64,000 nucleotides of DNA from Bactericera cockerelli (Eukaryota > Arthropoda > Insecta > Hemiptera > Triozidae): positions 3,397,335-3,461,334 of the forward strand of contig CM044962.1 of assembly GCA_024516035.1 (NCBI GenBank). Direction: 5' to 3'. This document shows, piece after piece, positions 36,647 through 48,900 of the stretch. The stretch's first letter is position 1; every line of letters starts with the position of its first letter. The position numbers and the translations under genes were made by a program. The notes below the pieces were generated by a model. The model ran no database searches, was not told the origin of the DNA, and saw only the letters and a program-made list of their open reading frames with translations.

Positions 36647-39600
36647 GTCGCAAAGCTCTCACCTTTTTCTCCAGCTGCTTCCTCAGTCCCACCATCTGCT
36701 CCAAGTCGTCCTGGTGCTGCGTGCTGAGTCGGTGCTTGGCCAGTTCCAGCTCGCGCATCGCTCGCTCCCATTTCTTCCGGTACACCCCGTCCCCTTCACT
36801 CCCGCCACCGGCCTCCTCCTCGGCCTCCAGGGAGAGAGCATCGGTGGAGCGCAGACACTGCATCTCTGCCTCGAGCTTGTCGCTCGTCTCGGCGAGTCTC
36901 TTGTTCGCGGACTGTGGGAGAGAAAGGCAATGAGTGGCTCAATTGTTCTGGACATGGAAGGAGCCCAGAACAATGGTTCTGGGCGTCTGAGGGTTCACAC
37001 CCACATCAATCCTTCCACCACCATGACATCAAACATGGACTCGGAAAGTAAGTAAGTGGCTCGGTGGTAGGAATCTGGTATATCTAGTCTGGTAAGCCAG
37101 GTAGCGTAGGGATGCGTGGGTTCGAATCCCACCCAATGCATGAACTTTTCCTCGGTAATTTGAGTTTGTGACCACATAGTAATAAGACTCTGAGGGTTAG
37201 GTGGTAGAAAATGCTTTGAGCATTAACCTCGCCTAGTAGTTAGGGTAAGGTTGCCATATTTGGGGAGGTAACTTTTGAACGCCTATAAAATGAAAACGGT
37301 AAAGTCTTTTTTTATTAAATAAAGTCGAAATTACACAGAATAATGTTTTTTTATTATTCCTCAGAGTTACAGAACAATAAAGAAGAAAAAAGTAATTAAA
37401 AAATTAACATAAACAAAACACTTCAAAAATGGCAGTCAAAAATTTGTGATCCTAATTTGGGGAGGTTCTATTTTTTTGAAAATTTAGGATTTTTTCATTG
37501 ATTTTTTAATACTTTTGGCCAACATTCCTTTACTGCAATATTCACAAATGAATTTCTCATCTTTTCCAGCACATAGTGAGTGTGCCCAGTGCCCACCTTT
37601 CACAAATGAGACACATGATCCAGCGCTCACCATTTCTTGCAGGACAGTCTTCAGAATACAGTGTTTTTAAGGTCATCCCCAAATTGAGCAAAGTGATATG
37701 CAAGAACAAAAATAATTTTCTATTTTTACACAGAATTAAGAGAAAACTTTAGAGCTGAGATATGAAAGAACAAACTATTTTCATATGCATTATTAAAGAA
37801 TAAATATAATTTTCTTACCTTTTTGTTGACCAAACTTCACTAGTTTTAACTTTTTAAAAAAAGTTTTAAAGAGCCCAAATCACATTTTTGTAAATATTTT
37901 CTCTCGAGCAATTAATTTAAACTAGATTATGATCGGGAATCACATGGAAGTTGTTTACATTTATAATTCTGACATTAACCGCAGGCAGCAGCATCTCCTT
38001 GAGGAGAAACACCGCCTCCCCAAATTAGGAAACCTCCCCAAATATAGCAACCTTACCCTACCTTCCACTAAAGAGTGTTATTATTATTATTAGCAATAAT
38101 AGGAACAATTTAGAAGTAAAATTATCAAATAAAAATCAGGTCGATCCATTTAAAAATCAAAATTTGACACCTCAATTTCCAACTTTTGAACCACCCTAAA
38201 AAAAAATTCATGGCTGAAACCGCATTATTAGGACATGGCTGAAACCGCATTATTAGGACATGTACCCTAGGATTTTTTATTTTCCAAAAACTCTTTCAGG
38301 GGCCGAGTAATTTGAGGTATCCAACTTTTCTGGGACACCCAGTATGAACCTTCATTTCAGAAAGCATTCTCACTCTAAAAACCCCCAAATCTCACTTTCA
38401 ACCGTCAAATTTCGGTCAGACAAGATGAGTGATCTTTACAACAACAACAACAACAAACAATATAAGATTGCGTAAGGAGCACTAACTTTTAAATTTATCA
38501 GCTTGTTATTGATTGATAAACGCTTCCCTCATTCCCTATACACATAATAATTAGGTACTGCCGGCCCTGACAGTACCACTTCCCGCTACTCTGTCTGTTT
38601 TGAAATTTCAATTTCATCTAATATCCCGGATCGACTCCAGTACCACTCTGTTCTCACCCCTCTGTTCTCACCCCTCTGTTCTCACCCCTCTGTTCTCACC
38701 ACTCTATTCTCACCCCTCTGTTCTCACCTGAGCCTCAGCCAGCTCCCTCTCGAGTCTGGTCCTCTCCGCGCTCTCTATGTGGAGCCTCTCAGTGGCCAGG
38801 GTGGCTGTTCTCACCCCTCTGTTTTCACTACTCTGTTCTCACTACTCTGTTATCACTCCTCTGTTCTCACCACTCTGTTCTCACCACTCTGTTCTCACCC
38901 CTCTGTTCTCACCACTCTGTTCTCACCCCTCTGTTCTCACTACTCTGTTCTCACTACTCTGTTCTCACTCCTCTGTTTTCACTACTCTGTTCTCACTACT
39001 CTGTTATCACTCCTCTGTTCTCACCACTCTGTTCTCACCACTCTGTTCTCACCCCTCTGTTCTCACCACTCTGTTCTCACCCCTCTGTTCTCACTACTCT
39101 GTTCTCACTACTCTGTTCTCACTCCTCTGTTTTCACTACTCTGTTCTCACTACTCTGTTATCACTCCTCTGTTCTCACCCCTCTGTTCTCACCACTCTGT
39201 TCTCACTCCTCTGTTTTCACTACTCTGTTCTCACTACTCTGTTATCACTCCTCTGTTCTCACCACTCTGTTCTCACCACTCTGTTCTCACCCCTCTGTTC
39301 TCACCACTCTATTCTCACCCCTCTGTTCTCACCTGAGCCTCAGCCAGCTCTCTCTCGAGTCTGGCCCTCTCCGCGCTCTCTATGTGGAGCCTCTTAGTGG
39401 CCAGGATGGCTGTTCTCACCCCTCTGTTCTCACCACTCTGTTCTCACCCCTCTGTTCTCACCACTCTGTTCTCACCCCTCTGTTCTCACCCCTCTGTTCT
39501 CACCACTCTGTTCTCACCCCTCTGTTCTCACCCCTCTGTTCTCACTCCTCTGTTCTCACCCCTCTGTTCTCACCCCTCTGTTCTCACCACTCTGTTCTCA

Positions 39601-42600
39601 CTACTCTGTTCTCACTACTCTGTTCTCACCCCTCTGTTCTCACCACTCTGTTCTCACCCCTCTGTTCTCACCCCTCTGTTCTCACCCCTCTGTTCTCACC
39701 CCTCTGTTCTCACTACTCTGTTCTCACCCCTCTGTTCTCACCCCTCTGTTCTCACCCCTCTGTTCTCACCCCTCTGTTCTCACCCCTCTGTTCTCACCCC
39801 TCTGTTCTCACCCCTCTGTTCTCACCCCTCTGTTCTCACCCCTCTGTTCTCACCACTCTATTCTCACCCCTCTGTTCTCACCCCTCTGTTCTCACCCCTC
39901 TGTTCTCACCACTCTGTTCTCACCCCTCGGTTCTCACTACTCTGTTCTCACCCCTCTGTTCTCACCCCTCTGTTCTCACCACTCTGTTCTCACCCCTCTG
40001 TTCTCACCCCTCTGTTCTCACCCCTCTGTTCTCACCCCTCTGTTCTCACTCCTCTGTTCTCACCCCTCTGTTCTCACCCCTCTGTTCTCACCCCTCTGTT
40101 CTCACTCCTCTGTTCTCACCCCTCTGTTCTCACCCCTCTGTTCTCACCACTCTGTTCTCACCTGAGCCTCCGCCAGCTCCCTCTCGAGTCTGGCCCTCTC
40201 CGCGCTCTCTATGTGGAGCCTCTCAGTGGCCAGGGTGGCTGTCGAGTGCTCGTCCGCATAGTCCTCGGTGATCTCGCCCAGCTGAAACACAAGAGAGAGG
40301 GGACGGGCGAAATGAGAAACCATGAATAATAATATTGTATATTTTGCAAATATACAGAAAATAAGTAAATTAGCCTGAGGGCGTCTTGCAATTGTCAGAT
40401 AAAAAGAAAGAAAAGTAAGAAAAAAAAAAAATAACGTAAAAAAAAAAAAAAAATTGAAATCGGAGAAAAAAATTTATTTTTTTTTTTTACAAAAACGAAC
40501 ACAGTACTTCCGATTTCTAATATTAGAAATTTCTCGGAAGTAATAATTAAAATTAACAATATTTACAATAGAATTGTAGCATAGAGTGTCATCTGTCACT
40601 CTTTAGAATAATAATAACACTCTTTAGTGGAAGGTAACCACCAGGCGACGTTAATGCTCAAAACATTTTCTACCACCTAACTCTCAGAGTCTTATTACTA
40701 TGTGGTCACAAACTCAAATTATTGAGGAAAAATTCATATACTCGGTGGGATTCAAACCAACGGGTCCCTACGCTACCTGGGTTACTAGACTAGCGCGTTA
40801 ACCACTTGACCATCAGTGCACATTATTGTAGAATATACATTGCTGGTTGAGCAGGTCGAGTGGTTAAGATGTGGTGATAAATAATAACTGGAAGTTGACC
40901 ACCGACCACCTCAGTAGATTGATCGATAAGGCGGCGGACTTGTAACCTGGAGGTCGGTGGTTCAAGTCCCGGTTTCAGCGTAGTTTTAGTAAAGTTGGTT
41001 TGAGTAGTTGTGATATCACTAATGTGATTCACACAAATATGATAACTTAATAACTTGAAGTAATGAAAGTATTCGGTCGCAAGTGCTGTATGCTATTAGG
41101 AAAGATGGGTTTTTTTTTGGGTGGAAATCCCACACCCCAGGTTAGACCTGGGTCTATTTAAAATATTTTTCTACAACATTTCCACAAAAAATAAAAAAAT
41201 AATAATAGACCGTTTAATGGAAAGTAACCACTAGGCAAAGTTAATTAATGGTTAAAGTTTGTTAAAGTGCTATGTGGTCATATACTCAATTATGTAGTCA
41301 ATGCGTGGGATTCGAACCAACGGATCCCTACACTACCTGGGTCACCTGACTAGCACATTTAACACAAATGCATTCTTGTTGGTATAACCAATCCAAGTAG
41401 CATAGCGATCCGTTTGTTACATTTTTATTTATTTAATTAATTTATTTTATTTTAGTCATTTCAATACAGATATTCAACACCCTTTTGAATGCTATTGATA
41501 AACAAAACAAGTATCGTCCCGTGTTCATCAAAAGCTAATTTCCGCATTGCATACAATAAACAAAACCAACTGATTCATATATTTACATTCTACATACATA
41601 GCATAGAGGATGCAGGCACACAACATCATCAAAATACAAAAAAAAATTCTTGATTCAAAATTAATACAAAAATTAATACACAGAGTTTGGAGATCTTATT
41701 ACTTCGGGGCCTTCAAGGTTAAGATGGCCAAGGCTTACCCTGGTTTCCTGCTTCTCTGTTCGGGGGGGCAGGCTCCGGCCCGCCACATCCCCTACAACCC
41801 TCCCATGGGCTGCAAAACTTTCTGGTTTGGATCCATCATCCGTCCCGGCGGCTTTTGACTTTCCCTCTGCTTCGCCACCTGTCTTATTTTTAACCTCTGT
41901 CGCCCCACAGTGCGGCATTCGCGACACAGATCGTGTTTCTCGAGCCGCCTTCCCAACACGCGATCCTTCGTCCTCATCGCGTAAAGACAGACTTGACTTG
42001 GGTCTGGCGTCGCTGGAGAAGCGAGATACAGAACGCGAGTCTCGCTCGGTGTTCAAACGGGACGCAGCTCTCGTTCCATCACGTAGAGTGGACTGCCTGT
42101 CAGAACGGCTGTCTTCATCTCGGTTGTACAGGCGGGAGCTACAACGACTGGACAAGTCATCGCCATAGTTGCTCAAACGAGACGGGATCTTTTCATTTCG
42201 ATCGTCCACGCGGGGTTTATTCTTCTTGGCACCCACTTTGTTCCATTCGTCCGCCACGTGATCCGTACGGTTCAGAAACTCGGCGATTTTCCGAGACAGC
42301 GGCGTCGAACTATTGTTGACGGGCGAACTCTCACGAGATCGCGGCGATTCGTGGCTTCCACCGCCGGAAGATTTAGTTGCCGCTGCGGTGGACGAAGCAG
42401 TGTAGCGAGACGACTTCCCTGTCGAGGAATCCCAGGAGGGCGAATCAAGTTGAGACGCTCGCGTGGTCCCAGAAGAGAACCTTGGAGCACGCGTCGGGGA
42501 TACCGAATACTCGCTTTTTGAACTGGACGAGAGGAAATCGCTTCCCAGTTCGGTGGACGGTCGGTACTTTCCGGTCGTGGGTCGGTTTAGTCGTTCGAGC

Positions 42601-45600
42601 GATTTGAACGCGTTGATCTTGTGATCGAGCAGATAATCGTCATCGTCATCGACTTTCGAAAAGCGTTTGACTCGGTCGGTGCCCGATAGACCGGAGGCTA
42701 TTTCAATGCGCGGGGGTTTCCGATAGGAGGTGGTGTTGTAGGTGGAGTAAGAGGAGGAGGAGGAGGATGTGGTGGGGGAGGTGGAGCGAGAGCGCCCCCG
42801 GCGACTTTTGAAGGCGACCGGTTTGGGGATGCTGGGCTGATGGCGAGAGTAGAAAGAGGAGTGGAGGAGAGAGCTACTAGGCGTTGGCATACTGGGACTT
42901 TTTATACAGAGATTTTAGAAAAATATTCAAGAATGTGGTGAGAAAAATGCGCAAGGGATTGGTTACGAAAAGATAGCTATAGGAACATGGCTTTTATCGC
43001 TAGACTGACACTTTGGACCAGATAAAGGCGTACGCGAAATTTCACAAAATATCTTGTAAGACGACAAGACGGCGGCGAACACAAAACTCTTTCTGTAGTC
43101 AAAATAAAAAGGAATCGTACACGATATGTTTTAAATTATTTTGTAATTAGTTGCTTGTTTATATTTTCGTAATGCAAATAATATATGTTCGATCAAATTA
43201 GTATTTATTCTTTGTTATTCAAAAGCTTTAACAAGGGCGCGCATTAAGAATTAATTGATTCATTCGATATAATTATCTCTAATGTTTTATCCAACTCAAA
43301 TCTCTTCTGACTTCTTCAAACGTTTCAATTTTTTATTTAAAAAACTTCAGAAATAAACACGGTCAAATTAGATTCTTACAGCGAAAAAACATAGTCGAAG
43401 TAATTTTTCGGGCTGCTTTATAAATAAAACATGTTCCGAGAGTTACGAATAATTATTTGTTCGTTTAGGTATTATTTGGTCGAATTACCAGATTTATTAA
43501 TACAACTATGTACGTCGTGAACACAAAAATTTACTTGTTTACTCGAATTCTTCGGATGATAAAGCAGTCGATTGTGGCGAGTGCTGGCACTTGTGTCGGA
43601 GAGTAGGCAGTTTTTCAAATGGCTTTCCGCTTGGCGACCTGCTGAGACAGCTCACTAATTGAATGCTTTGAGAGAAATGCACCGGAGACTCGAAATACCG
43701 GGACGATTTGGAGTTTGGAATAGTTCAGACGTACTCAGACAAGAGATGCCCAGATAGAACGAACTTTGGCGAAGTGAAGGCGGTACTTTTGAGAACGTCA
43801 AGTTATCGGGATCAAACAGTAACTACGGTGCGAATGACCTCGTTGTTAAAATTTCCATTTCAAATTCGTCCTATTTAAAAATCAATATTTACAAAACGAT
43901 TTTTTCATGAACATTTAGGGCCAAATTATGAATCAGGATTAAAATTAAGATAAACCAGACACGCCCTAAACTCGGAGTTTCAACCACAGTACACTGTAGC
44001 GCGAGTTGAGGCACAGTCTGGCTTTTCTGAACTTTATTTTCTCGGTTAAGACGTTGCTTTCGACTGCATGGTCATATCACGACGGTAAAAATCCAGTTTT
44101 ATAATTTGGCCCTTAGAACAATTATTAAAATGCAAGGCCGGTTTTCGAAGCAGAGGCACAACAACCGCGACACAGGCGACTCCATGCAACAACTGCACAA
44201 TTGGGCCCGGACAGGGCTCTCCCCTTGGTCCCGGTGTAATTCTACTCTACACGGCGCGGCGCGGGATGGAAAAAAAACATGGGAATCGAATTAGAATGAA
44301 CATCCGCGCGGGCTGCCGTCCAAAATCCGCGAGTCCCCCCCCCCCCCCAAGCCCATTGACACTCAGTGGCGGAGTGGTTAAGGCGCGCGCTCGTTCTCTT
44401 CCCAGTAGGTCGTCGGTCTGGTAATCCAGTGGTCGCGGGTTCGAAACCCAGCCGAGACTCAGGGCCACATTTTGAAACAGCATTAAAGTTAAGCTAAGCC
44501 TGAAACGCCTTCAAGTCAGAGTTTTCCAAAGCTAAGGGACAATGCCCACTTCGAGTAGATCTAATCCTGATTAATAATTCGGCCCTCAGTGGTCAGGGTG
44601 TTGGTCTGGGAATTCAGAGGTCGAAACCGCTTTCGTTCCATTTGCAATTTTGACCACATAATAATACGTCAGATGGGCTTACTGGTAAATCTTAATAATA
44701 AAGTATAATAATATCGTCTTATTTATACTGCCCGATAAGGACTATTAAAGTCCCATTATTCCAGCAGTAAGCCCAAGACATGTGACTAAATAGTCCTAAT
44801 CAAGAAGTGTAAATAAGGCGATATTATTGTAGTTCATGTTTTAACTTCTAGTTTGGCCTTTTGACTTAAGGAACAGTCTGGCTTCTATTTGCTATTGAAC
44901 AGGATTGAAGTTAAGATAAGCCAAACGCCAGGGTGTCTCTAAAGTTGGACTATAGTGCGCTGTGATTGGTTGAGTTTTACAATTCGACTGTTTGTCTCTG
45001 ATAGAATCAAACATCTCGGTCGTGTTTTGAAGAACGCCCTATACAAAGGAGAGACGGAACTTTGACACGACCAGAATTAGAGATGACCAATACTGATATT
45101 TTTGGCGATTTAAAATATCGGCGATAATGATATATCGATATTTTCACGGTCGATTGCCATCTGTCTGTCCCGGTAGCTCAGTGGTAAATGCGGCACTGTG
45201 TGAATTCAGAGATTCCAGAGTTCGCGGGTTCGAAATCCAGCCGGGACATGACAAGTTATCCACCCACTTGGGATTTAATGGGACTTAATAGTCCTAATCG
45301 GGCAGTTTCAATATGGCGATATTATTATTATTATTATCTGTCAGCCTCCGTGGCGGACTACTGCCCGTAGTCCAGAGTTCCCGAGTTCAACTCCCGGCTG
45401 GGGCAGACTTTTCGAAGAAAATTCTGTTCCATCCGAACACGTGAGGCTGGCATTTCCGGCCCTACCCAGGCTGGGTGAGGTTAATGTGGGTAGCTGGTAC
45501 GATTCCCAGCGAATGGAGGGTAAAACCCCCGTCCTAATCCAGGACGTTAAATCAAATAGAATCGTTGGCGTTAGGAAGGGCATCCAGCCGTAAAAAATGT

Positions 45601-45849
45601 GCCAAAACCAATCAACCTCAACCATGAGGTTGAACAACGCCGACCCTGCTTGAGCGGGATAAGACTGAGTAAAAGAAGAAGAAGAAGAGATTATTATTAT
45701 TATCTGTATCCAGAACTTTGGAACAGACATTTCAAATTGAAAATAAATAATTATACCTACGCCACTGGTGGGTTTGGGCCCCCTGTGGGCACCTGGCCCA
45801 ACATCAGTGCATTTGTAATGCTTGTACACAATGATGGACCCGCCATGGA

Positions 45850-45919
<70 letters not shown>

Positions 45920-48900
45920 CACACACACACAACACACACTTTCCTTTTATTTTTTATTTGTCTCTCTATCTCTCTTTCTTTCTCCTTCTCTCTCTTTCTC
46001 TCTCTCTCTCTCTTTCTGTCTCTCTCTTCCTCTCTCTCTTTCTGTCTCTCTCTCTCTCTTTCTTTCTTCTTCCTATCTCTCTCTTTTTCTCTCTCTCTCT
46101 TTTTCTCACTTATGATTTCTTCTTACCAACTCACTCACTATCTCTCCTTCTAAACATCTAAACCAAACTCTCTTTCCCTCTCTGTCTCTTTTCATTTCTC
46201 GTTCCTTCATCTCTCTCTCTCTTCACTCAGCTACCCTCTCTTTCTATATATTCATCTCTCGCTCTCTCTCCAGTTTTTCTTTTTGTAAATTTATTTTTAC
46301 AAAATTTGGCAATCACTCGGCAATCTCCTTTTAAACGCTCCGCCGTGTTTGGAACACATTGTTTCCCCAAGTGCTCCTTTCAGAGCGGAAAAAAACATTA
46401 CATGTCTCAGCCAGATGTCACTTTGTCGTTACTTATTGGACACAAAACACACACACATTCTCATATACTGACACTCTATCTCTCTCTCTCTCTCTCTCTC
46501 CACACACACACTCACACACACACACACACACCACACACACACACTCAACTTTCTCAACCCCGCCTAGTGGTTACCTTCCACTAAAAAGTGTTATTATCAT
46601 TAACTTGTCATGATTTCCGGCTGGGTTTCGAACTCACGACCCCTGGATTACCAGACCGACGCGCGACGCCTCAACCACCGAGCTACCGCCGGGACATACT
46701 TTATTTTTTTCAATACTATATTTATTTATTTTCTTTATAAAGAAACATTTATACAAAGGTACTTCACCTAAGCTTTGAAGGGCTTCTAAGAGATACGTAT
46801 AATGATAAATAATAATAATAATGCTTTTTCTTTGTGTTATTATGTCACAATTTTAGTGGGTAGCGCAGAATCATAGGACTTTACCACTTTAATTTACAAT
46901 ATCTTGTATTATGTTTTTGCCTAAGATTCTGCCAGTGGTCGCTGCTTCACATTAACCCAGATAACGCGGTGAAATTTTTTGTTTTATTTTTTTGGAGTGA
47001 TATAAATTGAGTCCTGAATCAAAATAAGTGCTGTCAACTTATCACTCGGACTCAAAACAAAGAGCTTAAGGTGTCGCCAACTAACCTCAACAAGCTGAAT
47101 TAATTAGAAAAATCCACAACGTAGTACCTTTCACCAGATGGGGCTGACGTCCTTCCAGAAGGACGTCCTTCTGGAAGGACGTCAGCCCCATCTGGGTTAA
47201 AGCAGCTTCTCATTTTTCCTCACGAGGTATGAGTGGACCCCGAACATGCAAGTACAGAGTAGAAAAAATCCTCCCCCGCTGGGAATCGAACCCAGGTCAC
47301 CATGTGTGCAATGCCTAGCGCGCTAACTCGCTCTGCCACAGTGACTACGTATATTACGTATAATGATTTGTCATCATGTGTGTTGACACTCTTGGGCGAG
47401 GCTTAGTCATCCCGGAAAAGAGAGGCCGATGATTTACGTCAGAGTGCCCAAGAGAAGTGACCAGTGACCATGTCCGCACTAGGGGAGGTGACCTTTGACC
47501 TACCCAAGTCACCGTGACCGAGTGGTGGCGTCAGGCATGGTGGGAAAAAGTTTCGGGGGTGCTGCCACATATTTTTTTTTTTTTTTTAAAGATGAGTGTT
47601 TCACAGCCTTTTTTATTTCGTAGCCATGAAACAGGAGCTCCTGTGGACGCTTGTGGTCTGTGTTGTAGCCTGCCCATCCCGTAATATGCCTCCCCTCTGA
47701 TGGGTGAGAAGTGACACAATACTTCCCATTTAGGTGCTGGGTCACCGGAAGGTATCCCTTACAAACAATTGTAACCAAATTAAGAATACAAATTTTTGTC
47801 GGCACGGGGGATCGAACCCAGGACCTTCCGCATGGCAAGCGAGTGCTTAACCACTGAGCTAATCGCGCGCTTTAGCTAACCGGACTAAAATGGCATTTAT
47901 AGAGTCGCATTTTCAGTGCCTATCTTTAGAGTTTTTTTTATGCATACACACGCATTTTTTGGTATTTTTATTCTTTAACTTTTTGTTAAATGTTTATATT
48001 GGATTCTTTCCGTTAATAAAAGTGTCTTTGAGCACCACTACCAATAATACTTTTGCATTTACGTCCCGACATCAGTAGCTTGATCGATAAGGCAGCGGAC
48101 TTATAACCTGGAGGTCGGTGGTTCAACTCCCGGTTTCAGCGTAGAATTAGTAAAGCGAGTTTGAGTAGTTGTGATATCACGATAGTGAATAACACAAATA
48201 TGATAACTATTGCATTTACGTGTATGATAAAGTGTGTTCATCATGCTAATCGTAATAATTTATTATGCATTAGTTATTCTAGAAATTTGCGATAATTTTC
48301 ATTTTCTATTTTCAAAGCATTTTCTATCACCTATACCTGAGAGTCTTTTGTGGTCCCAAACTCAAATTTGAGGAAAAATCCAATCATTGGTTGGGATTCG
48401 AACTAACGGATCCCTACGCTACCTGGATTACTAGACTAGCACCTTGACCACTTGACTATCAGTGCACATGATCAGATGATAACAATGAAGGTTCCATTAA
48501 TGATGGTTGTCCTTCATTCCACATAATATGAACTCATATACAGGGTGTCCCACGTAATTTTTCGAAAAACGAAAAAAAATTCACTTGGAAAAAAAAGTTT
48601 TCACCTGTAAAATAAAATTGAACTTATTGAAAATTAGTGAACATGGTTCTCATGTCTTTGTGTATAATGGTTATGCAGTAAATTTTCGAAGTGAATAATA
48701 GATACCTGACATTTTCTACCTATTTTCATTCAAAACTGAGTTATTATTTTGTTCGTATCTCCGTTCGACGACATTTTTAGAAAAATGCTATGAGATTATT
48801 TTAGTCTTAAAATTTCCCCTAGAATTGATTTTGAAATTTTTCATAAAAAAACTTGGACACCTTGTGTATATAAAAAAAATATATCAACACACACATATAT

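Noticed and set aside
38777..40329. Long Ser/His/Leu-rich open frames on the + strand (up to 315 codons)
   Set aside because: They are translations of the CTCACCCCTCTGTT minisatellite, which happens to lack stops; no start context, splice signal or non-repeat residues.
41827..42607. Arg/Ser-rich + strand frames overlapping the nested ORF
   Set aside because: They are short antisense shadows of the 405-codon - strand frame, which is longer and has a sensible start.
42898..42906. TATA box for the nested ORF
   Set aside because: It is only 8 bp from the ATG, so a standard TATA start would fall inside the coding region; no later in-frame Met near the start.
45341..45937. 198-codon - strand frame and the matching 1190-1510 + frame
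   Set aside because: Both are antisense or sense reads through SINE-C plus microsatellite; the shared peptide is a repeat effect.
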